From the NCBI RefSeq assembly GCF_000224085.1, contig NC_015945.1, forward strand, positions 3,030,501 to 3,094,500: a stretch of 64,000 nt of DNA, written 5' to 3'. The translations under genes were made by a program, and so were the position numbers. Below are positions 1 through 8,978 of the stretch, piece after piece (positions within the stretch are counted from its first letter, which is position 1; every line of letters begins with the position of its first letter). Source of the stretch: Allomuricauda ruestringensis DSM 13258. Lineage in GTDB: Bacteria; Bacteroidota; Bacteroidia; Flavobacteriales; Flavobacteriaceae. The notes under the pieces are model-generated. The model was given only the letters and a program-made list of their open reading frames with translations. It was not told where the DNA came from and searched no databases.

Positions 1-2
1 AA

Positions 3-662
3 TTTTTTACCCAAGAAGACCTTGAAAACGGCAAGCTCACCAAGCATTTGGACAATAAATATGGGCAGCACAAAGAATTTAAAAAGAAAACCAAAGCCCT
101 GGCAAAGAAAATGAAAGACATAAAGAGCACTTTGGAAAGTATTGTAAACCTATACAAAAGCTACAAGGGGCTGGCCGATTGTATCAACTCGACACCGCCT
201 TCCAATGCGCCGCGTATTCCCTCTTTTTGCACCATAGTTTATGAATATACCATTGCGGGCGAGACAGGGCAAGAAGAATACGAAAAAGAAGGCTGTGCCG
301 AGTGTTTTTTGGAGGCCAGAAAGCAATTTAATACGGTGCGCTATCTTTTTGAACAGTTGGCCACCATTTACAAATGCAACAAAACCTTTAGCGATGCAGC
401 CATTGCATTTGGCGATAATGTTTCGGGTTACCACGGAGTGTCGGGTATGGCCTGGCAGACACAAAAATTGAATATTGAAAAATCAGTTCGGGATTTGCAG
501 GCCGCCTATGACAAAAAATATGGCGAATTACTGCAAAGCCTGGCCGACTCAATGTACGAACTCAGCGAGTGCGAAGCCCGCTACGGCGTAGAAGATTGGT
601 TCGACCGCTTTGGCTATATGTACTTTGAATTCATAAAGGACAAATACCAACGTAAAGATTAA
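3..662 (+). CDS. Unrecognised protein, 5' end outside the window
   Basis: The reading frame is open from the first bases of the window, so the TTG at 48 is unlikely to be the true start; this is the C-terminal part (at least 219 residues) of a longer protein. The visible part is rich in Lys/Glu and predicted helical, with a Lys-rich stretch early and likely coiled-coil segments near the end (around LQAAYDKKYGELLQSLADSM). No signal peptide is visible, as expected for an internal fragment. I recognise no family. One base separates its stop from the ATG of the lipoprotein gene at 664, so the two are probably co-transcribed. Confidence 0.7.
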   Translation, partial: FFTQEDLENGKLTKHLDNKYGQHKEFKKKTKALAKKMKDIKSTLESIVNLYKSYKGLADCINSTPPSNAPRIPSFCTIVYEYTIAGETGQEEYEKEGCAECFLEARKQFNTVRYLFEQLATIYKCNKTFSDAAIAFGDNVSGYHGVSGMAWQTQKLNIEKSVRDLQAAYDKKYGELLQSLADSMYELSECEARYGVEDWFDRFGYMYFEFIKDKYQRKD

Positions 663-663
663 A

Positions 664-1071
664 ATGAAAACACTAAAACGTATCATACTTGCGATTTTCG
701 CAACCTTTTTTGCAGGTTGCAAAGTCACCTCAGTCGAGCCGATGATTTCCACGCCTTCTATTGATAGGAACATTATCGGTTCTTGGGAAGGTTGCGACGG
801 ACGCGTAATTACCTTCACCAATGAAAACAACGAAATAATAGGGCGTTATACCAAATTGGGCGGGCTGGAAAGATATATGTTCAACATAGATGAAATAGGC
901 TATAAACTTACAGAACAAAAGCCCGGAACTTACTTCGGAACGGTTAAATGGCAGAGCCTATCGGGCAATGAAACTTGGAAAAAGGTAACCGTAACCATTG
1001 AAAACAATGTTTATACAGACAATCAGTCTGATGCTTGCAGCAAAGAAATGGAACGGGTAAAAAATCCATAG
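664..1071 (+). CDS. Small predicted lipoprotein
   Basis: 135 residues. The N-terminus is a lipoprotein signal: MKTLKR, a hydrophobic stretch, then FAGC with the lipidated Cys at residue 19. The mature part is a small, mostly beta-type domain with a WxGCDGRxITF segment and a repeated pattern of short strands, like lipocalin-type periplasmic proteins, but I cannot assign a family. It begins one base after the preceding stop and probably shares its transcript. Envelope location is supported by the lipobox; function is unknown. Confidence 0.8.
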   Translation: MKTLKRIILAIFATFFAGCKVTSVEPMISTPSIDRNIIGSWEGCDGRVITFTNENNEIIGRYTKLGGLERYMFNIDEIGYKLTEQKPGTYFGTVKWQSLSGNETWKKVTVTIENNVYTDNQSDACSKEMERVKNP

Positions 1072-1359
1072 TCAAATAAAAGCAATAAAAAAGACTTTAG
1101 CGCAGACGCAAAATATGGTATCTCATTCGTAATGTGCAAAAACGGGCATAGTATGCCATTTTCACCGAAAAAAATGAGGACAGTAAAAGAACCAAAAAGA
1201 TACTGATCTTCAATTTATCACAACAAAATGTTGGGTGGTTCAAATCTGCCGTTTTCAGAGGTTCCCATTCTCCGCCCATCCAATGTAGGAATATTTGATG
1301 TGATATAATTGAGGAAATATATAACACTTCGTTCCTAAAAAAATCTTGTTTTGTTTTAA

Positions 1360-1890
1360 ATGGAGTTCGTGCATTTAGTAGATCAGTATAGCCAAAGATT
1401 GTTCGGTTATGCCCTTACCTTGACAAACAATCATGAAATGGCCGAAGATGTGCTCCAGAACGTATTTTTGAAAACTTGGGAAAAACGGAGAAAACTTCGA
1501 ATTGAGTCTTCCCTTCAGAACTATTTGTTCAAATCCGTTTACAACGAATTCATCAATCAATACAAAAAGAAACGATCGACCATGATTTTGGAACAAAAGT
1601 ATTTTCAGGCTCTGGAAAAGTCTGTTACCCTGCATGACGATGCTTCTTGGGAAAAGATTATGGCCAAAGTCACGGAAGAAATACAGCGCCTACCTCCCAA
1701 ATGTCGGGAAGTATTTCTTTTGAGTAGAAAGGAAGGACTCACAAACCTTGAAATATCCGAATATCTCAATATTTCGATCAAGACAGTGGAAGCACAGATT
1801 ACCAAAGCCTTCAATAGACTAAAACAAGGACTGGGAAACAACTACAAAGCTATGTTGTTCCTTTTGTTTAAAACAAAATACAGCACTTAA
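1360..1890 (+). CDS. ECF-type RNA polymerase sigma factor (orphan)
   Basis: 176 residues with the two ECF sigma domains. Region 2 is near the N-terminus (AEDVLQNVFLKTWEKR, then QNYLFKSVYNEFINQYKKKR). Region 4 is C-terminal (LPPKCREVFLLSRKEGLTNLEISEYLNISIKTVEAQI, a helix-turn-helix). This is the SusC/FecR-linked sigma type of Bacteroidota. The ATG at 1360 directly follows an in-frame TAA, so the start cannot lie further upstream in this frame, although the N-terminus is a few residues shorter than usual. No fecR or susC follows; the next gene is on the other strand. It is therefore an orphan sigma factor, or its partner has been lost or lies elsewhere. Confidence 0.85.
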   Translation: MEFVHLVDQYSQRLFGYALTLTNNHEMAEDVLQNVFLKTWEKRRKLRIESSLQNYLFKSVYNEFINQYKKKRSTMILEQKYFQALEKSVTLHDDASWEKIMAKVTEEIQRLPPKCREVFLLSRKEGLTNLEISEYLNISIKTVEAQITKAFNRLKQGLGNNYKAMLFLLFKTKYST

Positions 1891-1915
1891 GAATTGATTA
1901 TGACATAGCCCTCCA

Positions 1916-2584
1916 TTATTTTAACCTGTACAAATACGGCCCTCCCTTAACACCCTGCTTTTTTTTCTCGGTGTTCACCAAAACATCCATTTGGAATATA
2001 CGCTTTCTAAAATTCCTTCTATCCAGTTCAACATTCAAAATATCCTCGTATAAATTCTGAAGTTCTTGTAAGGTAAATTCCTTTGGAAGAAGTTCGCCAA
2101 CGATAAGCCTATGCCTTAAATTGTTCTGTACAAATGAGTACGCTTCGCTGATCAGTTTTTCATGGTCGTAACCGAGATTTTTGGGAATAGCGTCCACATC
2201 GAACCAGTCAATGCTCGTAATATTGTCCCTTAGTGCCAAAGGGTGGTTCTCGGGTTTGACCAAAGCATAAAAGCACACCGTAATAACTCGCTTTAAAGGG
2301 TGCCTGTCCAAGGCGGTATAGGTCTTGACCTGTTCAAAGTGTATGTCCCTAAAGCCTGTCAGGGAAAAAAGGACCTTTGCTGCACAGTCCTCAATGGTTT
2401 CATGTTCCTCCATTACCCCTCCAGGAACATGCCATTGGTTTTTAAAATGTCCCAACGACCTTTTTATAAGAAGGATTTTTAGTTTACCGTCAACATATCC
2501 AAAAACCGTTATGTCAGCTGTGACAGAACATTCGAACGAGTCCGGTTTTACTTGAATATCCTGGAGTTTTTCTTGAGTCTTCAT
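1916..2584 (-). CDS. Nudix-related transcriptional regulator (NrtR/AraR-like), divergent from hexuronate operon
   Basis: 222 residues from the ATG at 2584; a longer frame reaches 2662, but MKTQEKLQ is the more natural start. An N-terminal Nudix fold (about residues 15-150) is followed by a winged helix (about 160-222) that contains LPKEFTLQELQNLYE and ends in PYLYRL. The Nudix box keeps GG and the first Glu (GGVMEEHE), but the REUXEE core is replaced by KVLFSL, so hydrolase activity is probably lost and the domain is a ligand sensor. This architecture is known from NrtR and from the Bacteroides arabinose regulator AraR. Its position divergent from uxuB makes it the likely hexuronate-pathway repressor; the ligand is inferred to be a pathway intermediate. 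Confidence 0.85.
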   Translation of the reverse strand: MKTQEKLQDIQVKPDSFECSVTADITVFGYVDGKLKILLIKRSLGHFKNQWHVPGGVMEEHETIEDCAAKVLFSLTGFRDIHFEQVKTYTALDRHPLKRVITVCFYALVKPENHPLALRDNITSIDWFDVDAIPKNLGYDHEKLISEAYSFVQNNLRHRLIVGELLPKEFTLQELQNLYEDILNVELDRRNFRKRIFQMDVLVNTEKKKQGVKGGPYLYRLK

Positions 2585-2611
2585 TTTTTTGTGTAAAATT
2601 TTGGTTTTTTC

Positions 2612-2661
2612 TCTGAATGGATGGTAAAAATTTATATATTTGAAACCATGTAAAAAGTACA
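2612..2661 (+). promoter_or_regulatory. Candidate promoter and operator of the hexuronate operon
   Basis: TCTG (2612-2615) and TATATTTG (2635-2642) are separated by 19 bases, which fits the Bacteroidota consensus TTTG-N19-TAnnTTTG with one mismatch in the upstream box. Just downstream, where transcription should begin, TGTAAAAAGTACA (2649-2661) has TGTA/TACA arms. A repressor there would block initiation. The arms are only 4 bp, so the operator is tentative; the -7 box is the stronger part. Confidence 0.5.
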
Positions 2662-2713
2662 CAGAATAAATTTTAACCTAATACAATACCTTGTTCAAAG
2701 AAAAATAATAGCA

Positions 2714-3568
2714 ATGGATAATCCCAAATATAAAGAATTGAAAGGCAAAGTTGTGGCAATAACAGGTGGTGGAGGTATTTTATGTAGTACCATAGCCCTT
2801 GCTTTTGCTGATCAAGGCGCAAAGGTCTGCGTTATGGATTTGAATATGAAGTCGGCCGAGGCCGTTTCGGAAAAAATCATTAATGCTGGCGGGGTCGCAA
2901 TTGCAGTTCAGGCAGATGTTCTTGATCGGGAAAGCCTACAGGCGGCCAAAAAGGAGATTGCGGAAAAATTTGGCTTTTGCGATATTCTGATCAATGGAGC
3001 AGGGGGAAACCACCCTTTGGGAACGACCAGTGAGTCCTATTTGCTCAAGAAAGACATGGAAAGGACAGCAGAGGATTTTAAAACATTCTTTGATTTGGAT
3101 ATGGAAGGGATTCAATTTGTGTTCAACTTAAATTTCATTGGAACCCTTTTGCCCACACAAATTTTTTCCAGGGAAATGGTAGGTCGCACAGGATGCAGTG
3201 TTCTGAACATCTCATCAATGAACGCCTTTACCCCACTTACAAAAATACCGGCCTATAGTGGTGCAAAGGCTGCCGTTTCAAATTTTACCCAATGGCTTGC
3301 GGTCCATTTTTCCAAAGTAGGCATTAGGGTCAACGCTTTGGCCCCAGGTTTTTTTCTAACGGATCAGAACAGAAGTTTATTGACCAAAGAAGATGGTGGT
3401 TTGACCCCAAGGGGGACTACGATAATCGATCAAACCCCCATGGGACGCTTTGGTGAACCGGAGGATTTGGTGGGCACCACTTTATGGTTGAGCAGTGAAC
3501 AGTCTAAATTTATAACGGGCATTGTGGTTCCCATCGATGGTGGGTTCAGTGCATTTAGCGGAGTTTAA
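2714..3568 (+). CDS. uxuB: D-mannonate oxidoreductase (fructuronate reductase), SDR family
   Basis: 284 residues, a short-chain dehydrogenase. The NAD(P)-binding motif TGGGGIL is at 17-23, an NGAGG segment near residue 100, Ser around 168 (NISSMN) and the catalytic YSGAK with Tyr181 and Lys185. It matches the SDR-type D-mannonate oxidoreductase found in Bacillus and Bacteroidota instead of the E. coli UxuB family. It interconverts D-fructuronate and D-mannonate in the cytoplasm. As first gene of the operon, 36 bases before uxuA, the assignment is strongly supported by context. Cofactor preference cannot be read reliably from sequence. Confidence 0.88.
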   Translation: MDNPKYKELKGKVVAITGGGGILCSTIALAFADQGAKVCVMDLNMKSAEAVSEKIINAGGVAIAVQADVLDRESLQAAKKEIAEKFGFCDILINGAGGNHPLGTTSESYLLKKDMERTAEDFKTFFDLDMEGIQFVFNLNFIGTLLPTQIFSREMVGRTGCSVLNISSMNAFTPLTKIPAYSGAKAAVSNFTQWLAVHFSKVGIRVNALAPGFFLTDQNRSLLTKEDGGLTPRGTTIIDQTPMGRFGEPEDLVGTTLWLSSEQSKFITGIVVPIDGGFSAFSGV

Positions 3569-3604
3569 GAAAAGAAATTAAGAAGTGATAAAAATTCAAT
3601 ATTC

Positions 3605-4789
3605 ATGGGTCTAGAACAAACATGGCGATGGTACGGACCAAAAGATCCTGTTTCCCTTGCAGATATCAGACAGGCCGGGGCAACTGGGGTTGTAACGGCA
3701 TTGCACCATATTCCAAATGGTGATGTGTGGCCCATTGCTGAAATCAATGAAAGAAAAAAAGAAGTAGAAGCTTCGGGTCTTATATGGTCGGTTGTAGAGA
3801 GTATCCCTGTTCATGAAGACATAAAAAAAAGAACAGGTAATTATAAAGAGTTTATAGCCAATTACAAACAAAGCATTGAAAATCTTGGCTCATGCGGAAT
3901 AGATACGGTGTGTTATAATTTTATGCCCATTTTGGATTGGACCCGAACCGATCTTTCTTATAAAATGCCGGATGGTTCCTATGCACTTCGGTTTGATGCC
4001 ATTGAATTTGCAGCATTTGAACTCTTTATCCTGAATCGTGAAAAGGCCTTTGACCATTATTCCAAGGATACCATTCAAATGGCCAAGGCAACATTCGATG
4101 TGATGGAAGATGATGCCAAGAAGCGTTTGGTCCAGAATATAATTGCTGGTCTTCCAGGTGCTGAGGAAGGTTATACGTTGGAACAGTTTCAACAGGCTTT
4201 GGATATGTATCAGGACATTGGGGAAGAGGAACTAAGAGAAAACCTATACAACTTTATCAAGGAAATTGGACCGACCGCTGAAAAGTCCGGGGTCTTTTTG
4301 GCAATCCACCCGGATGACCCTCCATATCCCATTCTGGGGCTCCCAAGAGTGGTGAGTACGGAAGAAGATGCCAATAAACTGCTCGCTGCCTATGATAGTC
4401 CCCATAACGGACTCTGTTTTTGCACGGGATCTTATGGGGTTAGGGCGGACAATGATTTGGCGGGCATGGCCGATCGTTTATCCAAAAAAATCAATTTTAT
4501 ACATCTGAGAAGTACGAAAAGAGATTCGCTGGGCAATTTCCATGAAGCGGACCATTTGGATGGTGATGTGGATATGTATGGAGTGATGCATGCATTGCTT
4601 AAAGAACAGCATATCCGCAAGAAAAAAAATGTAAAGAACCAACGCATGCCCATGAGGCCCGACCATGGACACCAAATGTTGGACGATATCAACAAAAAAA
4701 CAAATCCTGGATATTCCGCGATAGGACGCTTACGGGGTCTTGCAGAATTAAGGGGACTCATGTATGGTATTGAAAAATCCTTACGCTAA
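3605..4789 (+). CDS. uxuA: Mannonate dehydratase
   Basis: 394 residues, the same length as E. coli UxuA. The N-terminus carries [20 protein letters not shown] and TALHHIP-GDVWP, highly characteristic of the family. Other family segments are AIHPDDPP around residue 237 and the C-terminal [10 protein letters not shown]. It dehydrates D-mannonate to 2-keto-3-deoxygluconate (KDG) in the cytoplasm; a TIM-barrel enzyme needing a divalent metal. Its TAA overlaps the ATG of uxaC by one base (TAATG), which indicates translational coupling. The identification is secure. Confidence 0.96.
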   Translation: MGLEQTWRWYGPKDPVSLADIRQAGATGVVTALHHIPNGDVWPIAEINERKKEVEASGLIWSVVESIPVHEDIKKRTGNYKEFIANYKQSIENLGSCGIDTVCYNFMPILDWTRTDLSYKMPDGSYALRFDAIEFAAFELFILNREKAFDHYSKDTIQMAKATFDVMEDDAKKRLVQNIIAGLPGAEEGYTLEQFQQALDMYQDIGEEELRENLYNFIKEIGPTAEKSGVFLAIHPDDPPYPILGLPRVVSTEEDANKLLAAYDSPHNGLCFCTGSYGVRADNDLAGMADRLSKKINFIHLRSTKRDSLGNFHEADHLDGDVDMYGVMHALLKEQHIRKKKNVKNQRMPMRPDHGHQMLDDINKKTNPGYSAIGRLRGLAELRGLMYGIEKSLR

Positions 4790-6216
4790 TGGCATTTATA
4801 AAAGATAACTTTTTACTGGAAATCCCACAAGCTGAGGAATTGTATCACGGCTATGCGAAGGAAATGCCCATAATTGACTACCACAACCACTTATCGCCCG
4901 AATATGTTGCAAACAATCACCAGTTCAAAAATTTAACGGAAGCTTGGTTGACGGATGATCACTATAAATGGCGGGCGATGCGAACTTTTGGAATTGATGA
5001 GCAGTACATTACCGGAGATGCATCCGACGAAGAAAAGTTTCAAAAATGGGCCGAAACCGTCCCTCACACGCTTAGGAACCCACTGTACCATTGGACACAT
5101 TTGGAATTACAACGTTATTTCGGTATAGAAGATTTGCTTACGGGCAACAATGCCGAACGTATTTATGAGGATACCAAAGAGCAACTACAAGAGAAAAGCC
5201 ATAGTACAATTGGACTGTTACAACAGTTCAACGTAGAAGTTATCTGTACCACGGATGATCCTACAGACACTTTAGCGCATCATCGTAGTATGGCAAAGAA
5301 AGAAATTTCGCCAAAAATGTTACCAACGTTCAGGCCAGATAAGGTATATGCTATTGAGGACAATAGCGCTTACAGAACATATTTGGAAAAGTTGGGTGAG
5401 GTATCCGGAATCCAGATATTAACCTATCAGGATTTGATCATGGCCCTTAAAAAAAGGATGGTATATTTCCATGAAAATGGTTGCCGCCTTTCCGACCATG
5501 GTCTGGAACAATTGTATCATTTTGAGATAAACAACTATGATGTAGAGGTCATCTTTGGAAAGCTATTGAACGACCTTCCCTTGGAAAGAGAAGAGAAACA
5601 ATACTTTACCTTTGAGACCTTGATCCATCTTTGCCGTGAATACCATAAACTGGGATGGGTACAGCAATTCCATTTGGGGGCACTGCGCAACACGAACAAA
5701 GGAAAATTGGCCCAGTTAGGGCCTGATACCGGGTTTGATTCGATTGGCGATTTTCCGCAGGCCATCAATCTTGCTAAATTCTTGAACACCCTTGAAAATA
5801 CAGGACAGCTTGGTAAGACCATTCTATATAATCTTAATCCTGCCCTTAATGAAGTTTTTGCAACCATGGCAGGAAACTTCAATGATGGCAGTGTTCGGGG
5901 AAAGATACAAATGGGCTCGGGATGGTGGTACAATGATCAACTGGACGGCATGGAAAGGCAATTAAATGCCATATCGAATATGGGATTGCTCAGTTGTTTT
6001 GTGGGCATGCTCACCGATTCCCGGAGCTTTCTATCCTTTCCCAGGCACGAATATTTTAGGAGATTGTTGTGTAATATATTGGGGAACGATATAAAAAAAG
6101 GTCTTGTGCCGAATGACCTATCTTACATAGGTGGTATGGTTCAGGATATTTGTTACAGAAATGCCAAGGCCTATTTTAATTTAGGATATAATCAAAAAAT
6201 AGAGATAACGGAATGA
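4789..6216 (+). CDS. uxaC: Glucuronate (uronate) isomerase
   Basis: 475 residues, the usual length for UxaC, an amidohydrolase-superfamily enzyme. The metal-binding HNH is at residues 32-34 (DYHNHLSP), followed by LTEAWLTDDHYKWRAMR, FHLGALRNTN and the C-terminal GGMVQDICYRNA. It isomerises D-glucuronate to D-fructuronate (and galacturonate to tagaturonate) in the cytoplasm. As the operon has uxuA and uxuB but no uxaA or uxaB, glucuronate is the expected substrate. The ATGA overlap with kdgK (6213-6216) supports one transcript with coupled translation. Confidence 0.96.
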   Translation: MAFIKDNFLLEIPQAEELYHGYAKEMPIIDYHNHLSPEYVANNHQFKNLTEAWLTDDHYKWRAMRTFGIDEQYITGDASDEEKFQKWAETVPHTLRNPLYHWTHLELQRYFGIEDLLTGNNAERIYEDTKEQLQEKSHSTIGLLQQFNVEVICTTDDPTDTLAHHRSMAKKEISPKMLPTFRPDKVYAIEDNSAYRTYLEKLGEVSGIQILTYQDLIMALKKRMVYFHENGCRLSDHGLEQLYHFEINNYDVEVIFGKLLNDLPLEREEKQYFTFETLIHLCREYHKLGWVQQFHLGALRNTNKGKLAQLGPDTGFDSIGDFPQAINLAKFLNTLENTGQLGKTILYNLNPALNEVFATMAGNFNDGSVRGKIQMGSGWWYNDQLDGMERQLNAISNMGLLSCFVGMLTDSRSFLSFPRHEYFRRLLCNILGNDIKKGLVPNDLSYIGGMVQDICYRNAKAYFNLGYNQKIEITE

Positions 6217-7259
6217 AAAAAGTGGTAACGTTTGGAGAAATTATGTTGAGACTCTCCCCTCAAGGTTTTCTAAGGTTTTCACAGGCCAATAATTTTGATG
6301 TGGTCTACGGAGGTGGCGAATCCAATGTCGCCGTTTCATTGGCTAACTATGGCGTACCCGTGGATTTTGTGACCCGCCTTCCCAAGAACGACATCGGGGA
6401 ATGTGCACTGATGGAAATGAGAAAGCGTGGTGTTGGCACTGATCATATCATTTATGGCGGTGACCGTTTGGGCATCTATTTCTTGGAAACTGGTGCCGTA
6501 AGCCGCGGTAGCAAAGTGGTCTACGATAGAGCACATTCTGCCATGGCAGAGATAGAGCCTGGTATGGTAGATTGGGACAGTGTCTTCACAGATGTGGAGT
6601 GGTTCCATTGGACCGGAATTACGCCAGCTATTTCTCAAGGAGCTGCCGATGCGTGCTTAGAGGCTGTAAAGGTTGCCAGTGATATGGGAGTTACCATATC
6701 CACGGATCTGAACTACCGGGCCAAGCTTTGGAAATACTGCGATGATGCAAAGCGGGAGGAAATCATGTCCGAACTAACTTCGTACTGCGACATTGTCTTG
6801 GGCAATGAGGAGGACGCGGAAAAACACTTTGGTATCAAACCGGAAGGTTTGGACATTACGAAACAAGGGGAACATGTCAAGGCCGAAGCATTTTTGTCCG
6901 TGTGCCAGCAGATGATGAAACGATTTCCCAACGCCAAAAAGGTAATAACCACACTACGGGGATCTATATCTGCATCGCACAATACATGGGCAGGAGTGTT
7001 GTATGATGGCAAGACCATGTTCAAATCGCCCCAGTACCAAATTACACATATTGTAGATCGGGTCGGTGGAGGAGATTCCTTTATGGGGGGATTGATTTAT
7101 GGACTGTTGACCTATCCGAACCATGATCAAAAGGCATTGGACTTTGCCGTTGCGGCTTCTTGTTTAAAGCACACTATAAAAGGGGATGCCAATTTGGCTA
7201 CCGTTTCAGAAGTAGAAAAGTTAATGGGAGGTGATGCCTCTGGAAGAGTATCTCGATAA
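6213..7259 (+). CDS. kdgK: 2-dehydro-3-deoxygluconokinase (PfkB family)
   Basis: 348 residues, ribokinase/PfkB fold. The N-terminus VVTFGEIMLRLSP and the YGGGESNVAVSLA substrate loop are typical of KDG kinases. The C-terminal signature DRVGGGDSF contains the catalytic base Asp288. It phosphorylates KDG with ATP to KDPG. It overlaps uxaC by four bases. A strong hairpin with a short T-run follows its stop before the aldolase gene, so downstream expression may be partly attenuated. Confidence 0.95.
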   Translation: MKKVVTFGEIMLRLSPQGFLRFSQANNFDVVYGGGESNVAVSLANYGVPVDFVTRLPKNDIGECALMEMRKRGVGTDHIIYGGDRLGIYFLETGAVSRGSKVVYDRAHSAMAEIEPGMVDWDSVFTDVEWFHWTGITPAISQGAADACLEAVKVASDMGVTISTDLNYRAKLWKYCDDAKREEIMSELTSYCDIVLGNEEDAEKHFGIKPEGLDITKQGEHVKAEAFLSVCQQMMKRFPNAKKVITTLRGSISASHNTWAGVLYDGKTMFKSPQYQITHIVDRVGGGDSFMGGLIYGLLTYPNHDQKALDFAVAASCLKHTIKGDANLATVSEVEKLMGGDASGRVSR

Positions 7260-7280
7260 TATTCGAGTTAGTTAAATTCC

Positions 7281-7312
7281 CATGGAACCGGGTGTTCCGG
7301 TTCCATGTTTTT
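7281..7312 (+). terminator. Strong hairpin with T-run inside the hexuronate operon
   Basis: CATGGAACCGG (7281-7291) pairs perfectly with CCGGTTCCATG (7297-7307) across a 5-base loop, followed by five T. It has the form of an intrinsic terminator, placed between kdgK and the KDPG aldolase gene although the pathway continues beyond it. It is probably a partial terminator or a processing/stability element. Confidence 0.75.
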
Positions 7313-7323
7313 AATCAAAAATT

Positions 7324-7998
7324 ATGGCAACATATACAAGGTTGGAAGTAGTGCGGGTGATGCAGGAAACAGGTATGGTTCCCTTGTTCTATCATTCCGA
7401 TATCGAATTGGGCAAAAAGGTGCTCAAGGCTTGCTACGATGGCGGTGCCCGCTTGATGGAGTTCACGGCCCGTGGCGATTTTGCCTTTGAGGTTTTTTTA
7501 GCATTGAACAAATATTCCCTGAAAGAACTTCCGGGGATGATCATGGGGGTTGGATCCATTACGGATGCATCGGCAGCATCCTTTTATATGCAAATGGGAG
7601 CAAACTTTGTGGTAACCCCATCTTTAAGGGAAGACATCGCCATAGTTTGTAATCGTAGAAAAATACTATGGTCGCCGGGCTGTGGCTCTTTGACCGAAAT
7701 CAATAAAGCCGAAGAATTAGGTTGTGAATTGATCAAGCTCTTTCCGGGGTCTACCTATGGACCAGGATTTGTAAAGGCCATTAAAGGGCCCCAACCTTGG
7801 ACAAGCATTATGCCAACAGGTGGGGTAAGTACAGAAGAAGCAAATCTCAAAGCTTGGTTTGATGCGGGAGTAACCTGCGTGGGAATGGGTTCAAAATTGA
7901 TTTCCAAAGATATTTTGGAAGGTAAAGATTTTGAAGGGCTACAGAAAAAAGTAGCAGAGACCATAAAATTGATCGAAACTATCAGAAGGAAAAAATAA
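7324..7998 (+). CDS. eda: KDPG/KHG aldolase
   Basis: 224 residues, class I aldolase of the Eda family. The catalytic Glu46 lies in LMEFTARG, GVGSI is a phosphate-loop-type segment, and the Schiff-base Lys138 lies in ELIKLFPGS; MPTGGV and GMGSKL complete the barrel. It cleaves 2-keto-3-deoxy-6-phosphogluconate into pyruvate and glyceraldehyde-3-phosphate, the last step of the pathway encoded upstream. The start follows the hairpin at 7281. The stop overlaps the dctP start (TAATG), tying the transporter to the catabolic genes. Confidence 0.95.
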   Translation: MATYTRLEVVRVMQETGMVPLFYHSDIELGKKVLKACYDGGARLMEFTARGDFAFEVFLALNKYSLKELPGMIMGVGSITDASAASFYMQMGANFVVTPSLREDIAIVCNRRKILWSPGCGSLTEINKAEELGCELIKLFPGSTYGPGFVKAIKGPQPWTSIMPTGGVSTEEANLKAWFDAGVTCVGMGSKLISKDILEGKDFEGLQKKVAETIKLIETIRRKK

Positions 7999-8978
7999 TG
8001 AAGCACGTTCCTACCATTTTTTTATTGTACGCTTTGCTTTTCGCCACTAGTTGTGAAGAGGTCAGTAGTATCAAGACGATAAGGTTGGCTCATGGTTTGG
8101 ATATCAACCATTCCGTACACAGGGCTATGGTAAAAATGGGGGAAGATCTTGATAGTGTTTCCAAGGGCAGACTTCGTGTAGAGATCTATCCCAATCAACA
8201 ATTGGGCACCGAACGTGAAATCCTGGAGTTGATTCAATTGGGAAGTCTGGATATGACCAAGGTATCGGTTGCCACCTTGGAGAATTTTGCTCCAAAGACA
8301 AGAATATTGGGATTGCCCTATCTTTTTGAGAGCAGGGAACATGCCTTTGAAGTTCTGGATGGCACTATTGGGCAAACATTGTTGGACAATGCCAAACAAT
8401 TTCGATTAAAAGGTCTGGGTTATTACGATGCCGGATTTAGAAGTTTTTATACCGAACACGAGCCCATAAATACTCCAGATGATTTAAAAGGACTCAAAAT
8501 CAGGGTAATGGAAAGTGTTACGGCCATAGATATGGTCAAAAGTCTTGGAGGTTCGCCCACGCCTATTTCATGGGGAGAGCTCTATACATCCCTGCAACAG
8601 GGCGTGGTGGATGGAGCGGAGAACAATCCCCCCAGTTTTTACCTTTCCAAGCATTATGAGGTGTGCCCTTATTATTCGTTGGACGAACATACCTTTTCCC
8701 CGGACGTTTTGATCGTTGGTACCCAATTTTGGGATACCCTTTCGGAACAGGAACAGGGATGGGTTCAACAAGCAGTAAAAGAATCATTGGCACACCAAAG
8801 AAAATTGTGGGCCATATCGGAAGCCGAGGCACTGGAAAAAGTCCAGAAAGCAGGGGTAAAGATTTCATATCCAGATAAAACGCCATTCATCCAAATGACA
8901 AAGGAAATGTACCGGGCGTATGAAGATGATACGGAATTGAACAGCATGATACAACAAATCAAATCATTGGCAAAGTGA
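7998..8978 (+). CDS. dctP: TRAP transporter solute-binding lipoprotein (DctP family)
   Basis: 326 residues. A lipoprotein signal ends at ATSC (Cys19), so the binding protein is membrane-anchored instead of freely periplasmic. The DctP fold is evident: IRLAHGLD at the start of the mature part, PNQQLGTEREILELIQLG, and LKGLKIRVMES with Arg169 in the place of the conserved carboxylate-binding Arg, then GELYTSLQQGVVDGAENN. It captures an organic acid and delivers it to DctQM. Placement directly after eda makes a hexuronate (glucuronate) the likely ligand. One-base overlap with eda. Confidence 0.93.
   Translation: MKHVPTIFLLYALLFATSCEEVSSIKTIRLAHGLDINHSVHRAMVKMGEDLDSVSKGRLRVEIYPNQQLGTEREILELIQLGSLDMTKVSVATLENFAPKTRILGLPYLFESREHAFEVLDGTIGQTLLDNAKQFRLKGLGYYDAGFRSFYTEHEPINTPDDLKGLKIRVMESVTAIDMVKSLGGSPTPISWGELYTSLQQGVVDGAENNPPSFYLSKHYEVCPYYSLDEHTFSPDVLIVGTQFWDTLSEQEQGWVQQAVKESLAHQRKLWAISEAEALEKVQKAGVKISYPDKTPFIQMTKEMYRAYEDDTELNSMIQQIKSLAK

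Noticed and set aside
1097..1327. Minus-strand frame of 76 codons upstream of the orphan sigma gene
   Set aside because: No recognisable protein, low-complexity ends, and no consistent start signal.
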